NCBI GenBank assembly: GCA_034661035.1
Contig: JAYEKM010000021.1
Span: 1-9,613, forward strand
DNA length: 9,613 bases
Origin: JAGYLJ01 sp034661035
GTDB lineage: Bacteria > Patescibacteriota > Minisyncoccia > Phycocordibacterales > UBA12079
Direction of reading: 5' to 3'
Part shown: positions 4,906 through 9,613 of the stretch, one piece after another
Layout of the letters: each line of letters opens with the position of its first letter
Numbering within the stretch: the stretch's first letter is position 1
Notes under the pieces: generated by a model
What the model saw: only the letters and a program-made list of their open reading frames with translations
Databases searched by the model: none
Told to the model about the DNA's origin: nothing
Position numbers and translations under genes: made by a program

Positions 4906-7044
4906 TTATCCTCTTGCTTCCACTATCTCCTTCGCCACATTTTGAGGCACCACTGCATAATGATCAAACTCCATTGAACTTGTTCCACGACCTTCTGTCA
5001 TTGAACGAAGTGTTGTCGTATAACCAAACATTTCTGCCAAAGGTACTTTAGCATTGACCACTTTCATATTTCCACGGTCTTCCATACTCTCAATTTGACC
5101 TCTCTTAGAACTTAGATTTCCTGTTACATCTCCCATAAATTCTTCAGGAACGACAATCTCAACTTTCATAACAGGTTCCAACAAGACCGGATTAGCTTTT
5201 TTAGCTGCTTCTTGGAAAGCCTTAGATGCCGCAATCTTGAAAGCGATTTCAGATGAGTCCACATCATGAAAAGATCCATCAAATAAATCACAGGAAATAT
5301 CCACTAGCTTATAACCAGCCACAATTCCTCTCTCCATTCCCTCTTTCACACCTTTTTCACAAGCTGGAATATATTCTTGAGGAATAACACCTCCTTTAAT
5401 ACTATTTACAAACTCAAAACCTTCTTCCCTTTTTGTGTTCTTAGCTACTTTAGCGTCTTCTTCCAATTTTTCCAAAGGTTTAATCCTAAGTTTAACGTGA
5501 CCATATTGTCCACGACCTCCAGATTGTTTAACATATTTATGCTCAGCTTCAGCTTCCATTTGAATAGTCTCACGATAAGCTACTTGTGGTTTACCAATAT
5601 CAGCCATCACATTAAATTCTCTTTTCATTCTATCAACTAAAATATCTAGATGAAGTTCACCCATTCCAGAGATAATAGTCTCCATTGTTTCAGGGTCAGA
5701 AGAAACAACAAAAGTTGGATCCTCATCGGAAAGTTTTTTCAAAGCAATTCCCATTTTCTCTTGATCTGCCTTAGTCTTAGGTTCAATCCTTACTGACACC
5801 ACTGGTTTCATAAATTCTATTTTTTCTAAAATAACAGGGTTATTTTCATCACACAAAGTGTCAGAAGTTCTAGTATTCTTTAATCCAACTGCCGCAGCAA
5901 TTTCACCAGCGTAAACTGTTTTCACTTCCTCACGATTATTAGCATGCATTCTCAAAATTCTACCCACTCTTTCTTTGTTACCAGTTGATGAGTTATAGAC
6001 ATAAGAACCAGCTTCCAGCTTTCCAGAATAAACCCTAAAGAAAGTTAATTGCCCCACAAAAGGATCCGTTTGCAATTTAAATGCTAAAGCAGCAAATGGT
6101 TCATTGTCATCAGCTTTTCTCTCAACTTCCTCTTCTGTTTTAACATCAATTCCTTTCACAGCAGGAATATCCAAAGGTGATGGTAAATAATCAATCACTG
6201 CATCCAAAACTAACTGCACTCCTTTATTTTTCAGAGCTGAACCTGTAAAGACGGGAATAACTTCATTTGCAATAACAGCCTTTCTCAAGAGAGCTTTCAA
6301 ATCAGCTAGTGGTATTTCTTTACCCTCTAAATAATCATTCATCAAAGCCTCATCATTTTCCACAATTTTTTCAATCAACTCTCCATGAAATTTTTCCGCT
6401 TCAGTTTTTAAATTTTCAGGAATCTCAATTTCTTTCACTTCATTCCCCATATCTCCTTCAAACAAATACGCTTTCATTCTTAACAAATCAACTACTCCTT
6501 CATGATCACCTTCTTCACCAATCGGAATTTCCATTCTAACCGCATCTTTAGTTAAGCGAGCCAAAATACTTTGATAAGACCTTTCAAAACTAGCTCCTGT
6601 TCTATCCAACTTGTTGATAAAACAAACTCTTGGAACATTATATTTATCAGCTTGTCTCCAAACTGTTTCTGATTGTGATTCCACTCCAGCTACACCATCA
6701 AATACCACTACTCCTCCATCAAGTACTTTCAAAGACCTTTCTACTTCAGCTGTAAAGTCTACGTGCCCAGGAGTATCAATAATATTAAAACGATGTTTTA
6801 AATCTTCATTGTCTTTATCGTAAGTAGGAGTCCAAAAACAAGTTGTCGCAGCTGAAGTAATAGTAATACCTCTTTCCTGTTCTTGCTCCATCCAATCCAT
6901 GGTAGCTTCCCCTTCATGAACTTCCCCTATTTTGTGAGAAATACCAGTGTAAAAAAGCACTCTTTCACTAACAGTGGTCTTTCCTGCATCAATATGGGCA
7001 ATAATTCCTATATTCCTAACTTTTTCTAATGGGTAATCTCTCAT
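4906..7044 (-). CDS. fusA: translation elongation factor G
   Basis: EF-G is the GTPase that drives tRNA-mRNA translocation and, with RRF, ribosome recycling. The 712-residue product is full length. It shows G1 AHIDAGKTT (16-24), G2 RGITI (58-62), G3 DTPGH (90-94) and G4 NKLD (144-147), followed by domain II, domain III with GMGELHLDIL, domain IV with GRGQYGHV and HDVDSSEIAF, and a domain V ending in FGYTTTLRSMTEGRGTSSMEF. No key residue is missing. It stands alone, without rpsL, rpsG or tuf beside it, unlike the usual str operon. The start is fixed by homology (MRDYPLEKVRNIGIIAHIDAG), yet no SD precedes the ATG at 7044 and the start codon lies within a 7-bp hairpin (7040-7059). The predicted promoter at 7284-7312 gives a leader of about 230 bases with several stems, which suggests leader-level control. 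Confidence 0.98.
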   Translation of the reverse strand: MRDYPLEKVRNIGIIAHIDAGKTTVSERVLFYTGISHKIGEVHEGEATMDWMEQEQERGITITSAATTCFWTPTYDKDNEDLKHRFNIIDTPGHVDFTAEVERSLKVLDGGVVVFDGVAGVESQSETVWRQADKYNVPRVCFINKLDRTGASFERSYQSILARLTKDAVRMEIPIGEEGDHEGVVDLLRMKAYLFEGDMGNEVKEIEIPENLKTEAEKFHGELIEKIVENDEALMNDYLEGKEIPLADLKALLRKAVIANEVIPVFTGSALKNKGVQLVLDAVIDYLPSPLDIPAVKGIDVKTEEEVERKADDNEPFAALAFKLQTDPFVGQLTFFRVYSGKLEAGSYVYNSSTGNKERVGRILRMHANNREEVKTVYAGEIAAAVGLKNTRTSDTLCDENNPVILEKIEFMKPVVSVRIEPKTKADQEKMGIALKKLSDEDPTFVVSSDPETMETIISGMGELHLDILVDRMKREFNVMADIGKPQVAYRETIQMEAEAEHKYVKQSGGRGQYGHVKLRIKPLEKLEEDAKVAKNTKREEGFEFVNSIKGGVIPQEYIPACEKGVKEGMERGIVAGYKLVDISCDLFDGSFHDVDSSEIAFKIAASKAFQEAAKKANPVLLEPVMKVEIVVPEEFMGDVTGNLSSKRGQIESMEDRGNMKVVNAKVPLAEMFGYTTTLRSMTEGRGTSSMEFDHYAVVPQNVAKEIVEARG

Positions 7045-7059
7045 AATTTTTCTTATGAG
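7040..7059 (-). promoter_or_regulatory. hairpin holding the fusA start codon
   Basis: On the minus strand CTCATAA, six bases, then TTATGAG; the ATG of fusA lies in the second arm. In RNA this would hide the start codon in a 7-bp stem. The stem is AT-rich and so only moderately stable. No SD is present to compete with it. Confidence 0.5.
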
Positions 7060-7082
7060 TGTAGCGAATTAGAAAAATATGA

Positions 7083-7158
7083 CCCTATTAAATCAAATTT
7101 CGTAGAAATTTGAGACATTTGAATTTTTTGAAGAAAATTCAAATGCTATTTAATAGGG
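7083..7158. repeat. three-way-junction repeat, diverged long copy in the fusA leader
   Basis: Perfect 11-bp outer arms CCCTATTAAAT (7083-7093) / ATTTAATAGGG (7148-7158) enclose two perfect hairpins: TCAAATTTC/GAAATTTGA (7093-7113) and CATTTGAATTTT/AAAATTCAAATG (7116-7145). The architecture and outer-arm sequence match the 59-base elements at 1716 and 9218 with one arm-base change, while both inner stems differ in sequence but still pair. Confidence 0.8.
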
Positions 7159-7200
7159 GCTTTCCTCTAATTTACCCACTCTTTATTATTAAACTATTAA

Positions 7201-7231
7201 AAGAAAAAATTTATTTTGTAAATTTTTTCTT
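7201..7231 (-). promoter_or_regulatory. 13-bp AT hairpin in the fusA leader
   Basis: AAGAAAAAATTTA (7201-7213) and TAAATTTTTTCTT (7219-7231) are perfect complements with a 5-base loop. It lies between the predicted fusA start site and the three-way-junction element. On the minus strand it is followed by TTAATAG with no T-run, so a terminator role is not obvious. Confidence 0.5.
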
Positions 7232-7283
7232 AATTTATCATTTATAATCTACAATTTATAATCCTATCTGTAAGATAAGTAAT

Positions 7284-7312
7284 ACTATACACTAAAATTA
7301 TATTGTGAACAA
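7284..7312 (-). promoter_or_regulatory. predicted fusA promoter
   Basis: On the minus strand TTGTTC (7312-7307) and TATAGT (7289-7284) are separated by exactly 17 bases, with TG just before the -10. Transcription would start near 7277, leaving a leader of about 233 bases to the ATG at 7044. Confidence 0.55.
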
Positions 7313-7317
7313 TATAA
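7298..7317. promoter_or_regulatory. 20-bp palindrome over the fusA -35 box, operator candidate
   Basis: TTATATTGT, GA, ACAATATAA: perfect 9-bp arms with a 2-base centre covering the predicted -35 hexamer. It is AT-rich, so chance is not excluded, but its position fits a repressor site. Confidence 0.45.
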
Positions 7318-7324
7318 CTAGCCA

Positions 7325-7402
7325 AAAGTCCATAAAGCCGAAAGTTTATAAAGCAGGAAAAATTTGCAGAGCAGATTTTTCACTTTCGACTTTATAGACT
7401 TT
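7325..7402. repeat. 9-base array flanking a hairpin (composite element 2)
   Basis: Outer 20-base arms AAAGTCCATAAAGCCGAAAG (7325-7344) and CTTTCGACTTTATAGACTTT (7383-7402) pair at 18 of 20 positions. Inside is GAAAAATTTGC (7357-7367) / GCAGATTTTTC (7371-7381) with a 3-base loop. The right arm continues as GACTTTATA, GACTTTATA, GACTATTAA. The plan and the A5T/T5 inner stem resemble the element at 3399-3500. Confidence 0.65.
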
Positions 7403-7416
7403 ATAGACTATTAACT

Positions 7417-7514
7417 CTAACAAGACTTACTTTTTCCCCCTTCCAACTAACAACCCCTGCCCCGTTAGAAACACAAAATCACAAATTTCGTATTTCTAAC
7501 AGGACTTGCTTTTT
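7417..7514. repeat. 19-base direct repeat with a reduced junction element between
   Basis: CTAACAAGACTTACTTTTT (7417-7435) recurs as CTAACAGGACTTGCTTTTT (7496-7514), 17 of 19 identical. Overlapping the second copy, CCCGTTAGAAA (7461-7471) pairs with TTTCTAACAGG (7493-7503) at 10 of 11 positions. This resembles the outer arms of the three-way-junction family but without clear inner hairpins. Confidence 0.5.
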
Positions 7515-7523
7515 ATCTACTTT

Positions 7524-7555
7524 TTGATAATCTGTCAAATAGATAGAAGTATATT
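7524..7555 (+). promoter_or_regulatory. predicted promoter of the lipoprotein gene
   Basis: TTGATA (7524-7529), with TTGAtAATCT resembling TTGACAATCT of the 4399 promoter, is followed by TATATT (7550-7555) at a long 20-base spacing, or AGTATA at 18. TGTTCTT (7559-7565) follows as in the two other plus-strand promoters. The exact -10 is uncertain. AAATAGAT (7537-7544) in the spacer matches the candidate operator half-site. Confidence 0.4.
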
Positions 7556-7588
7556 TACTGTTCTTTGTAAGTAAAAAGGACATAAAGT

Positions 7589-7617
7589 CGCCTCATCGGC
7601 GACCCGCCGATGAGGCG
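7589..7617. repeat. GC-rich 13-bp hairpin in the lipoprotein gene leader
   Basis: CGCCTCATCGGCG (7589-7601) and CGCCGATGAGGCG (7605-7617) are perfect complements with a 3-base loop. It is flanked by CATAAAGT and ACTATAAAG, which recall the 9-base arrays around other hairpins here. No T-run follows on the plus strand, so a 5' stabilising stem fits better than a terminator. Confidence 0.7.
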
Positions 7618-7631
7618 GAGACAAAAACTAT

Positions 7632-7648
7632 AAAGAAAGGAGGGGAGA
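7632..7648 (+). promoter_or_regulatory. start-less SD-like leader motif, second copy
   Basis: This 17-base motif contains GAAAGGAGGGGA and matches 16 of 17 bases of 3642-3658. No start codon follows at working distance; the functional RBS AAGGAGGAG is at 7681-7689. It lies 18 bases after the GC-rich hairpin (14 bases to the motif's first A). Confidence 0.55.
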
Positions 7649-7695
7649 AAATAACGAAAAAATTAAACCTACACGAGAAAAAGGAGGAGTAACTA

Positions 7696-8418
7696 ATGGG
7701 AAAGAAAAGATGGATTGAAAAACAACGTTTTCTGATGTCAACCACGACCAATTTAGTCATGTTGACCCTGACCGCTTTTTTGTTCAGTAGCTGTATGGCC
7801 GCCATACCAATCATGATGGCAGCTCATGCTGGACTTGCCGCCCATTCGATAACCAAAACTGTTCAAATGTCCACTGACGGTAATGTCGAGATGGCAATCG
7901 GAGAAAATGAGGTAGCTGGAGCTGGAAAAAACAAACTGGTCCTCAGCGAAATTTCCAAATTAGCCGTTTGGCCCGATGAAGGTATGGTTCTCGTTGCAGA
8001 CGAATTACAAAAGTCCAAGGTATTCACCTTAATTGCCACGCCATCAAAATCAGGCAAGGTAATTGACCAAATCGGCTTTGACCGAAAACTGGCCAGCCTT
8101 ACCTATTCGGAAAAAATGCTGGCTTTCCAGGAAGTCTGTAAAGGAACCCAGACCGAGGCAATCGTCGTTTTCGAAGATCTTGGTCACCAAGCCAACATGA
8201 GGATGTGGTCCTTCAGCCGATCTTCGCTGGACTTCAGAGGAAAAATTATCATCTTTGAACTTCGGACAAATCAGGTCATTTTCAGTTCTATCACAGAAAT
8301 GAAAATCAACCTCGGAGGAAACTCACCTAACCAGCGTGAAATCATGAAAAGAGGTAGCAAAATGCTGGCTCAGAAAATTATCGAATTGAAACAAGGGGAA
8401 ACCCTCGCCAAAAAATGA
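7696..8418 (+). CDS. predicted lipoprotein, function unknown
   Basis: The 240-residue product has a basic N-terminus (1-13), a hydrophobic stretch (about 20-31) and Cys33 in LFSSC, an acceptable though not ideal lipobox (Phe at -3). A second hydrophobic Ala/Met-rich segment follows (about 34-52). The rest is a soluble domain with alternating beta-type stretches, such as KLAVWPDEGMVLVAD, AIVVFEDLG and KIIIFELRTNQVIFSS, and a Lys-rich C-terminus. I do not recognise the family. Attachment to the outer face of the membrane is inferred from the lipobox. The start is set by a strong RBS (AAGGAGGAG) 8 bases before the ATG; Met14 would give a shorter signal but has no RBS. GC is above the window norm (26 of 60 at 7981-8040). 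It probably starts a unit with the zinc miniprotein, separated from it by a terminator-like hairpin. Confidence 0.75.
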   Translation: MGKKRWIEKQRFLMSTTTNLVMLTLTAFLFSSCMAAIPIMMAAHAGLAAHSITKTVQMSTDGNVEMAIGENEVAGAGKNKLVLSEISKLAVWPDEGMVLVADELQKSKVFTLIATPSKSGKVIDQIGFDRKLASLTYSEKMLAFQEVCKGTQTEAIVVFEDLGHQANMRMWSFSRSSLDFRGKIIIFELRTNQVIFSSITEMKINLGGNSPNQREIMKRGSKMLAQKIIELKQGETLAKK

Positions 8419-8432
8419 CAGGAGAGGTCTAT

Positions 8433-8468
8433 ATGCAAAGTCCTTTTGATACCAAACCCGTTAGTTAG
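8433..8468 (+). CDS. possible 11-residue ORF overlapping a terminator hairpin
   Basis: The ORF MQSPFDTKPVS starts 15 bases after the lipoprotein stop and is preceded by AGGAGAGG at RBS distance. Its last codons and TAG form the left arm of the hairpin at 8455-8492, so a ribosome translating it would cover that arm. The second such ORF at 8743 has the same plan. Expression is not demonstrated; it may be a translated attenuator-like leader to the 8528 gene or chance. Confidence 0.35.
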   Translation: MQSPFDTKPVS

Positions 8469-8492
8469 AGACTGTTTTCTAACTAGCGGGTT
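8455..8492 (+). terminator. terminator or attenuator hairpin between lipoprotein and zinc miniprotein genes
   Basis: AACCCGTTAGTTAGA (8455-8469) pairs with TCTAACTAGCGGGTT (8478-8492), with one G-T pair and an 8-base loop, then CATTTTTCC. The T-run is offset by two bases, so termination may be partial. That would let transcription reach the 8528 gene, for which no separate promoter is seen. Confidence 0.7.
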
Positions 8493-8527
8493 CATTTTTC
8501 CAAAACAACCAAGAGAGGAGGAAAAAA

Positions 8528-8731
8528 ATGTTTACTGCAGGAAGACATATTACATGCCCTAATTGCCTTGGTGAAAAAACCGTTGCAAGAGAGGACAACG
8601 GATCTCTAAAAATGAGTAAAATGTTCCCAAGAGAACCTTGCCCCGAGTGCAATGGGAGAGGTAAGGTTTTTTCCCAAGATGAAGACGACGCAACCCGAAA
8701 AGAAGAAATTACAAAAGATTTATTTTTCTAA
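8528..8731 (+). CDS. DnaJ-type zinc-finger miniprotein
   Basis: This 67-residue protein carries C10-P-N-C13-L-G-E-K and C38-P-E-C41-N-G-R-G, two CxxCxGx[GK] knuckles that together would bind one zinc ion. They resemble the cysteine-rich repeats of DnaJ (CxxCxGxG), but here there are only two, with no J domain. The C-terminus (48-67) is highly acidic and charged. The RBS GAGGAGG stands 7 bases before the ATG. Such miniproteins may bind proteins or RNA; the role is unknown. It lies downstream of the lipoprotein gene beyond a hairpin and is followed within 11 bases by a second tiny ORF and a strong terminator. Confidence 0.65.
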   Translation: MFTAGRHITCPNCLGEKTVAREDNGSLKMSKMFPREPCPECNGRGKVFSQDEDDATRKEEITKDLFF

Positions 8732-8742
8732 AGGAGGTAAGA

Positions 8743-8772
8743 ATGTTTTTTTCAAGTACCAAAACCCGCTGA
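8743..8772 (+). CDS. possible 9-residue ORF overlapping a terminator
   Basis: MFFSSTKTR is preceded by AAAGGAGGTAAG, one of the strongest SD sites in the window. Its last four codons, including TGA, are the left arm of the terminator at 8761-8793. The plan repeats that at 8433: strong SD, about ten codons, a TK near the end, stop inside the hairpin. It may be a translated 3' element or just an SD remnant. Confidence 0.35.
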   Translation: MFFSSTKTR

Positions 8773-8795
8773 CAGTTTTTATCAGCGGGTTTTTT
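8761..8795 (+). terminator. rho-independent terminator after the zinc miniprotein
   Basis: A perfect 12-bp stem AAAACCCGCTGA (8761-8772) / TCAGCGGGTTTT (8782-8793) with a 9-base loop is followed by more Ts. Confidence 0.9.
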
Positions 8796-9364
8796 ATTTC
8801 TTATATATACAATAACAACTATTAGTGATTAAATGTTATTTTTAAAATTTGGTCTATAATTATTAAACATAATTGAATGAATTTTGATTAAAAATTAAAA
8901 ATTTAATTTTAACTTTATAGACTTTTTTAACCCGTTAAACTTCTTATTTAATTGGGTTTACTTTATAGACTTTTGACTGTTTTTATCTCTCGATTTTTTT
9001 CAAAAAAACTTGATTACACCACATTTCTTTAAAAACAACAAATTTTTAACTAAAATTGACTGTTTTTTAACAAATACCTCTCGAATTTTTGACAAGAATT
9101 CACTAAAATATGGTTTACCCCGTTAAACAAGATTTGGTATTTTTTTAGTTAATAAATTTTCAATAACCAATTTCTTATTGGAAACAAACACTTTTTTAAC
9201 AAACAAAATAGGGTTTACCCTGTTAAATCTTTTCTGAAAGAAAAGAATAAAATCTTTGATTTTACATTAAACAGGGCTCCAATGCTCGTGCGGATAGCTT
9301 TTCAAAAATTATATGACTTAGATAAAGGGTAAAACAGAAATAACTCTCATATTTTTGTCTTAAA
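8796..9364. other. AT-rich non-coding gap with repeat fragments
   Basis: I see no gene here. It holds GACTTTATA-type units (8911-8926; 8960-8977 reads ACTTTATAGACTTTTGAC) and imperfect CCCGTTAAAC arms at 8928-8960 and 9113-9127. The fragment ACCTCTCGAATTTTTGACA (9076-9094) matches 18 of 19 bases of the hairpin start at 9365. The 59-base junction element copy B (9218-9276) also lies here. Confidence 0.6.
9218..9276. repeat. 59-base three-way-junction repeat, copy B
   Basis: Outer arms CCCTGTTAAAT (9218-9228) / ATTAAACAGGG (9266-9276) have one mismatch. Inner hairpins are TCTTTTCT/AGAAAAGA (9228-9246) and TAAAATC/GATTTTA (9248-9264). It is the same length and orientation as copy A at 1716 and 52 of 59 bases are identical; flanks TTTA and GC-CC are also shared. 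Confidence 0.85.
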
Positions 9365-9413
9365 ACCTCTCGAATTTTGGACAAACCGATGGTTTGACAA
9401 AAATTCGAGAGGT
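9365..9413 (-). terminator. long hairpin terminator after the 9420-9613 gene
   Basis: ACCTCTCGAATTTT (9365-9378) pairs perfectly with AAAATTCGAGAGGT (9400-9413), and inside CAAACC/GGTTTG (9382-9396) forms a second tier. It starts 6 bases after the minus-strand stop, and on that strand TTTT follows. The same arm sequence appears alone at 9076-9094. Confidence 0.75.
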
Positions 9414-9419
9414 AGAAAC

Positions 9420-9613
9420 TTATTCATTTTTCAATGTTTCAACTTCAATTTGTAATTTTTCAATTCTTTTAATCAAATCCTTAATCACCTCATTCTGAGC
9501 AGAAACAGTAGCTGATAAGTCTCTACCCTCTCCTGATACGATAAATGGGGCTAATTTGGAGTGGTCTAACTGCATTTCTTTATTATTTTCATCATATTGA
9601 CCATCTGGAAGTC
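9420..9613 (-). CDS. C-terminus of a protein with coiled-coil tail (tail-fibre/S74-chaperone-like), partial
   Basis: Reading the minus strand from the window edge, one frame is open for 63 codons to TAA at 9422-9420. The other two frames stop within about 50 bases. The segment reads LPDGQYDENNKEMQLDHSKL, then a linker with GEGRDLSATVSAQ, then a heptad-like helix ending in IEKLQIEVETLKNE. The pattern LDxSKLxP followed by a terminal coiled coil is seen at the ends of intramolecular-chaperone (endosialidase, Peptidase_S74-type) tails of fibre and surface proteins. That match is from memory of the pattern and is weak, as the catalytic chaperone region would lie outside the window. The start and size are unknown. 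Confidence 0.7.
   Translation of the reverse strand, partial: LPDGQYDENNKEMQLDHSKLAPFIVSGEGRDLSATVSAQNEVIKDLIKRIEKLQIEVETLKNE

Noticed and set aside
5377..6823. Three plus-strand open frames inside fusA (5377-5640, 6309-6539, 6611-6823)
   Set aside because: They are antisense to a fully conserved EF-G gene and have no RBS or domain.
7593..8057. Minus-strand open frames over the lipoprotein gene (7593-7814, 7863-8057)
   Set aside because: They are antisense to a gene with a strong RBS and signal peptide, and look like codon-bias shadows.
8796..9364. CRISPR array or tRNA gene in the AT-rich gap
   Set aside because: There are no evenly spaced identical repeats with unique spacers and no cloverleaf with TTCRA arm; the repeats present are palindromic or degenerate.

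Overview
The window is AT-rich bacterial DNA with short genes, long repeat-filled intergenic gaps and TGA used as a normal stop. A stand-alone elongation factor G gene away from its usual rpsL/rpsG/tuf neighbours, a DUF4349-like membrane protein, twin CxxC zinc-ribbon modules and small secreted proteins of unknown function suggest an uncultivated, reduced-genome lineage, most likely Patescibacteria/CPR (Parcubacteria-like). This is inference; there is no marker here that fixes the taxon.

Layout. Bases 1-1653 (minus strand) carry the methyltransferase subunit of a type I restriction-modification system (hsdM). Directly behind it is an open frame that looks like the C-terminal core of a PD-(D/E)XK nuclease but has no start codon and runs off the window; no hsdS or hsdR is visible. 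Bases 1654-2063 are a repeat-rich spacer. Bases 2064-3386 (minus) are a two-gene unit: a zinc-ribbon protein followed by a DUF4349-like two-TM coiled-coil protein. From the gap at 3387-3719 a plus-strand series starts: a secreted Cys/Trp-rich protein (3720-4334), then a ribbon-helix-helix DNA-binding protein (4479-4715), each with its own promoter and terminator. Elongation factor G (4906-7044, minus) follows, with a predicted 230-base structured leader. Further plus-strand genes are a lipoprotein (7696-8418) and a DnaJ-type zinc-finger miniprotein (8528-8731). Each is followed by a tiny SD-preceded ORF that runs into a terminator hairpin. Bases 8796-9364 are AT-rich repeats. The window ends with the C-terminus of a minus-strand protein whose tail resembles tail-fibre/endosialidase-chaperone C-termini.

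Two features stand out. First, the strands differ: the plus-strand small-protein genes have very strong Shine-Dalgarno sites, higher GC and similar promoters, and two of them have an extra start-less GAAAGGAGG leader motif like the STAB-SD mRNA stabilisers of Bacillus. The minus-strand genes lack recognisable SD sites. Second, the gaps hold families of structured repeats: a 59-base three-way-junction element (two close copies, one diverged copy in the fusA leader, one reduced copy), degenerate 9-base GACTTTATA tandem arrays flanking hairpins, and several long palindromes. The ribbon-helix-helix gene has a 9-bp inverted repeat across its own -10 box, and a half-site of it recurs in the lipoprotein promoter, which suggests a small local regulon.
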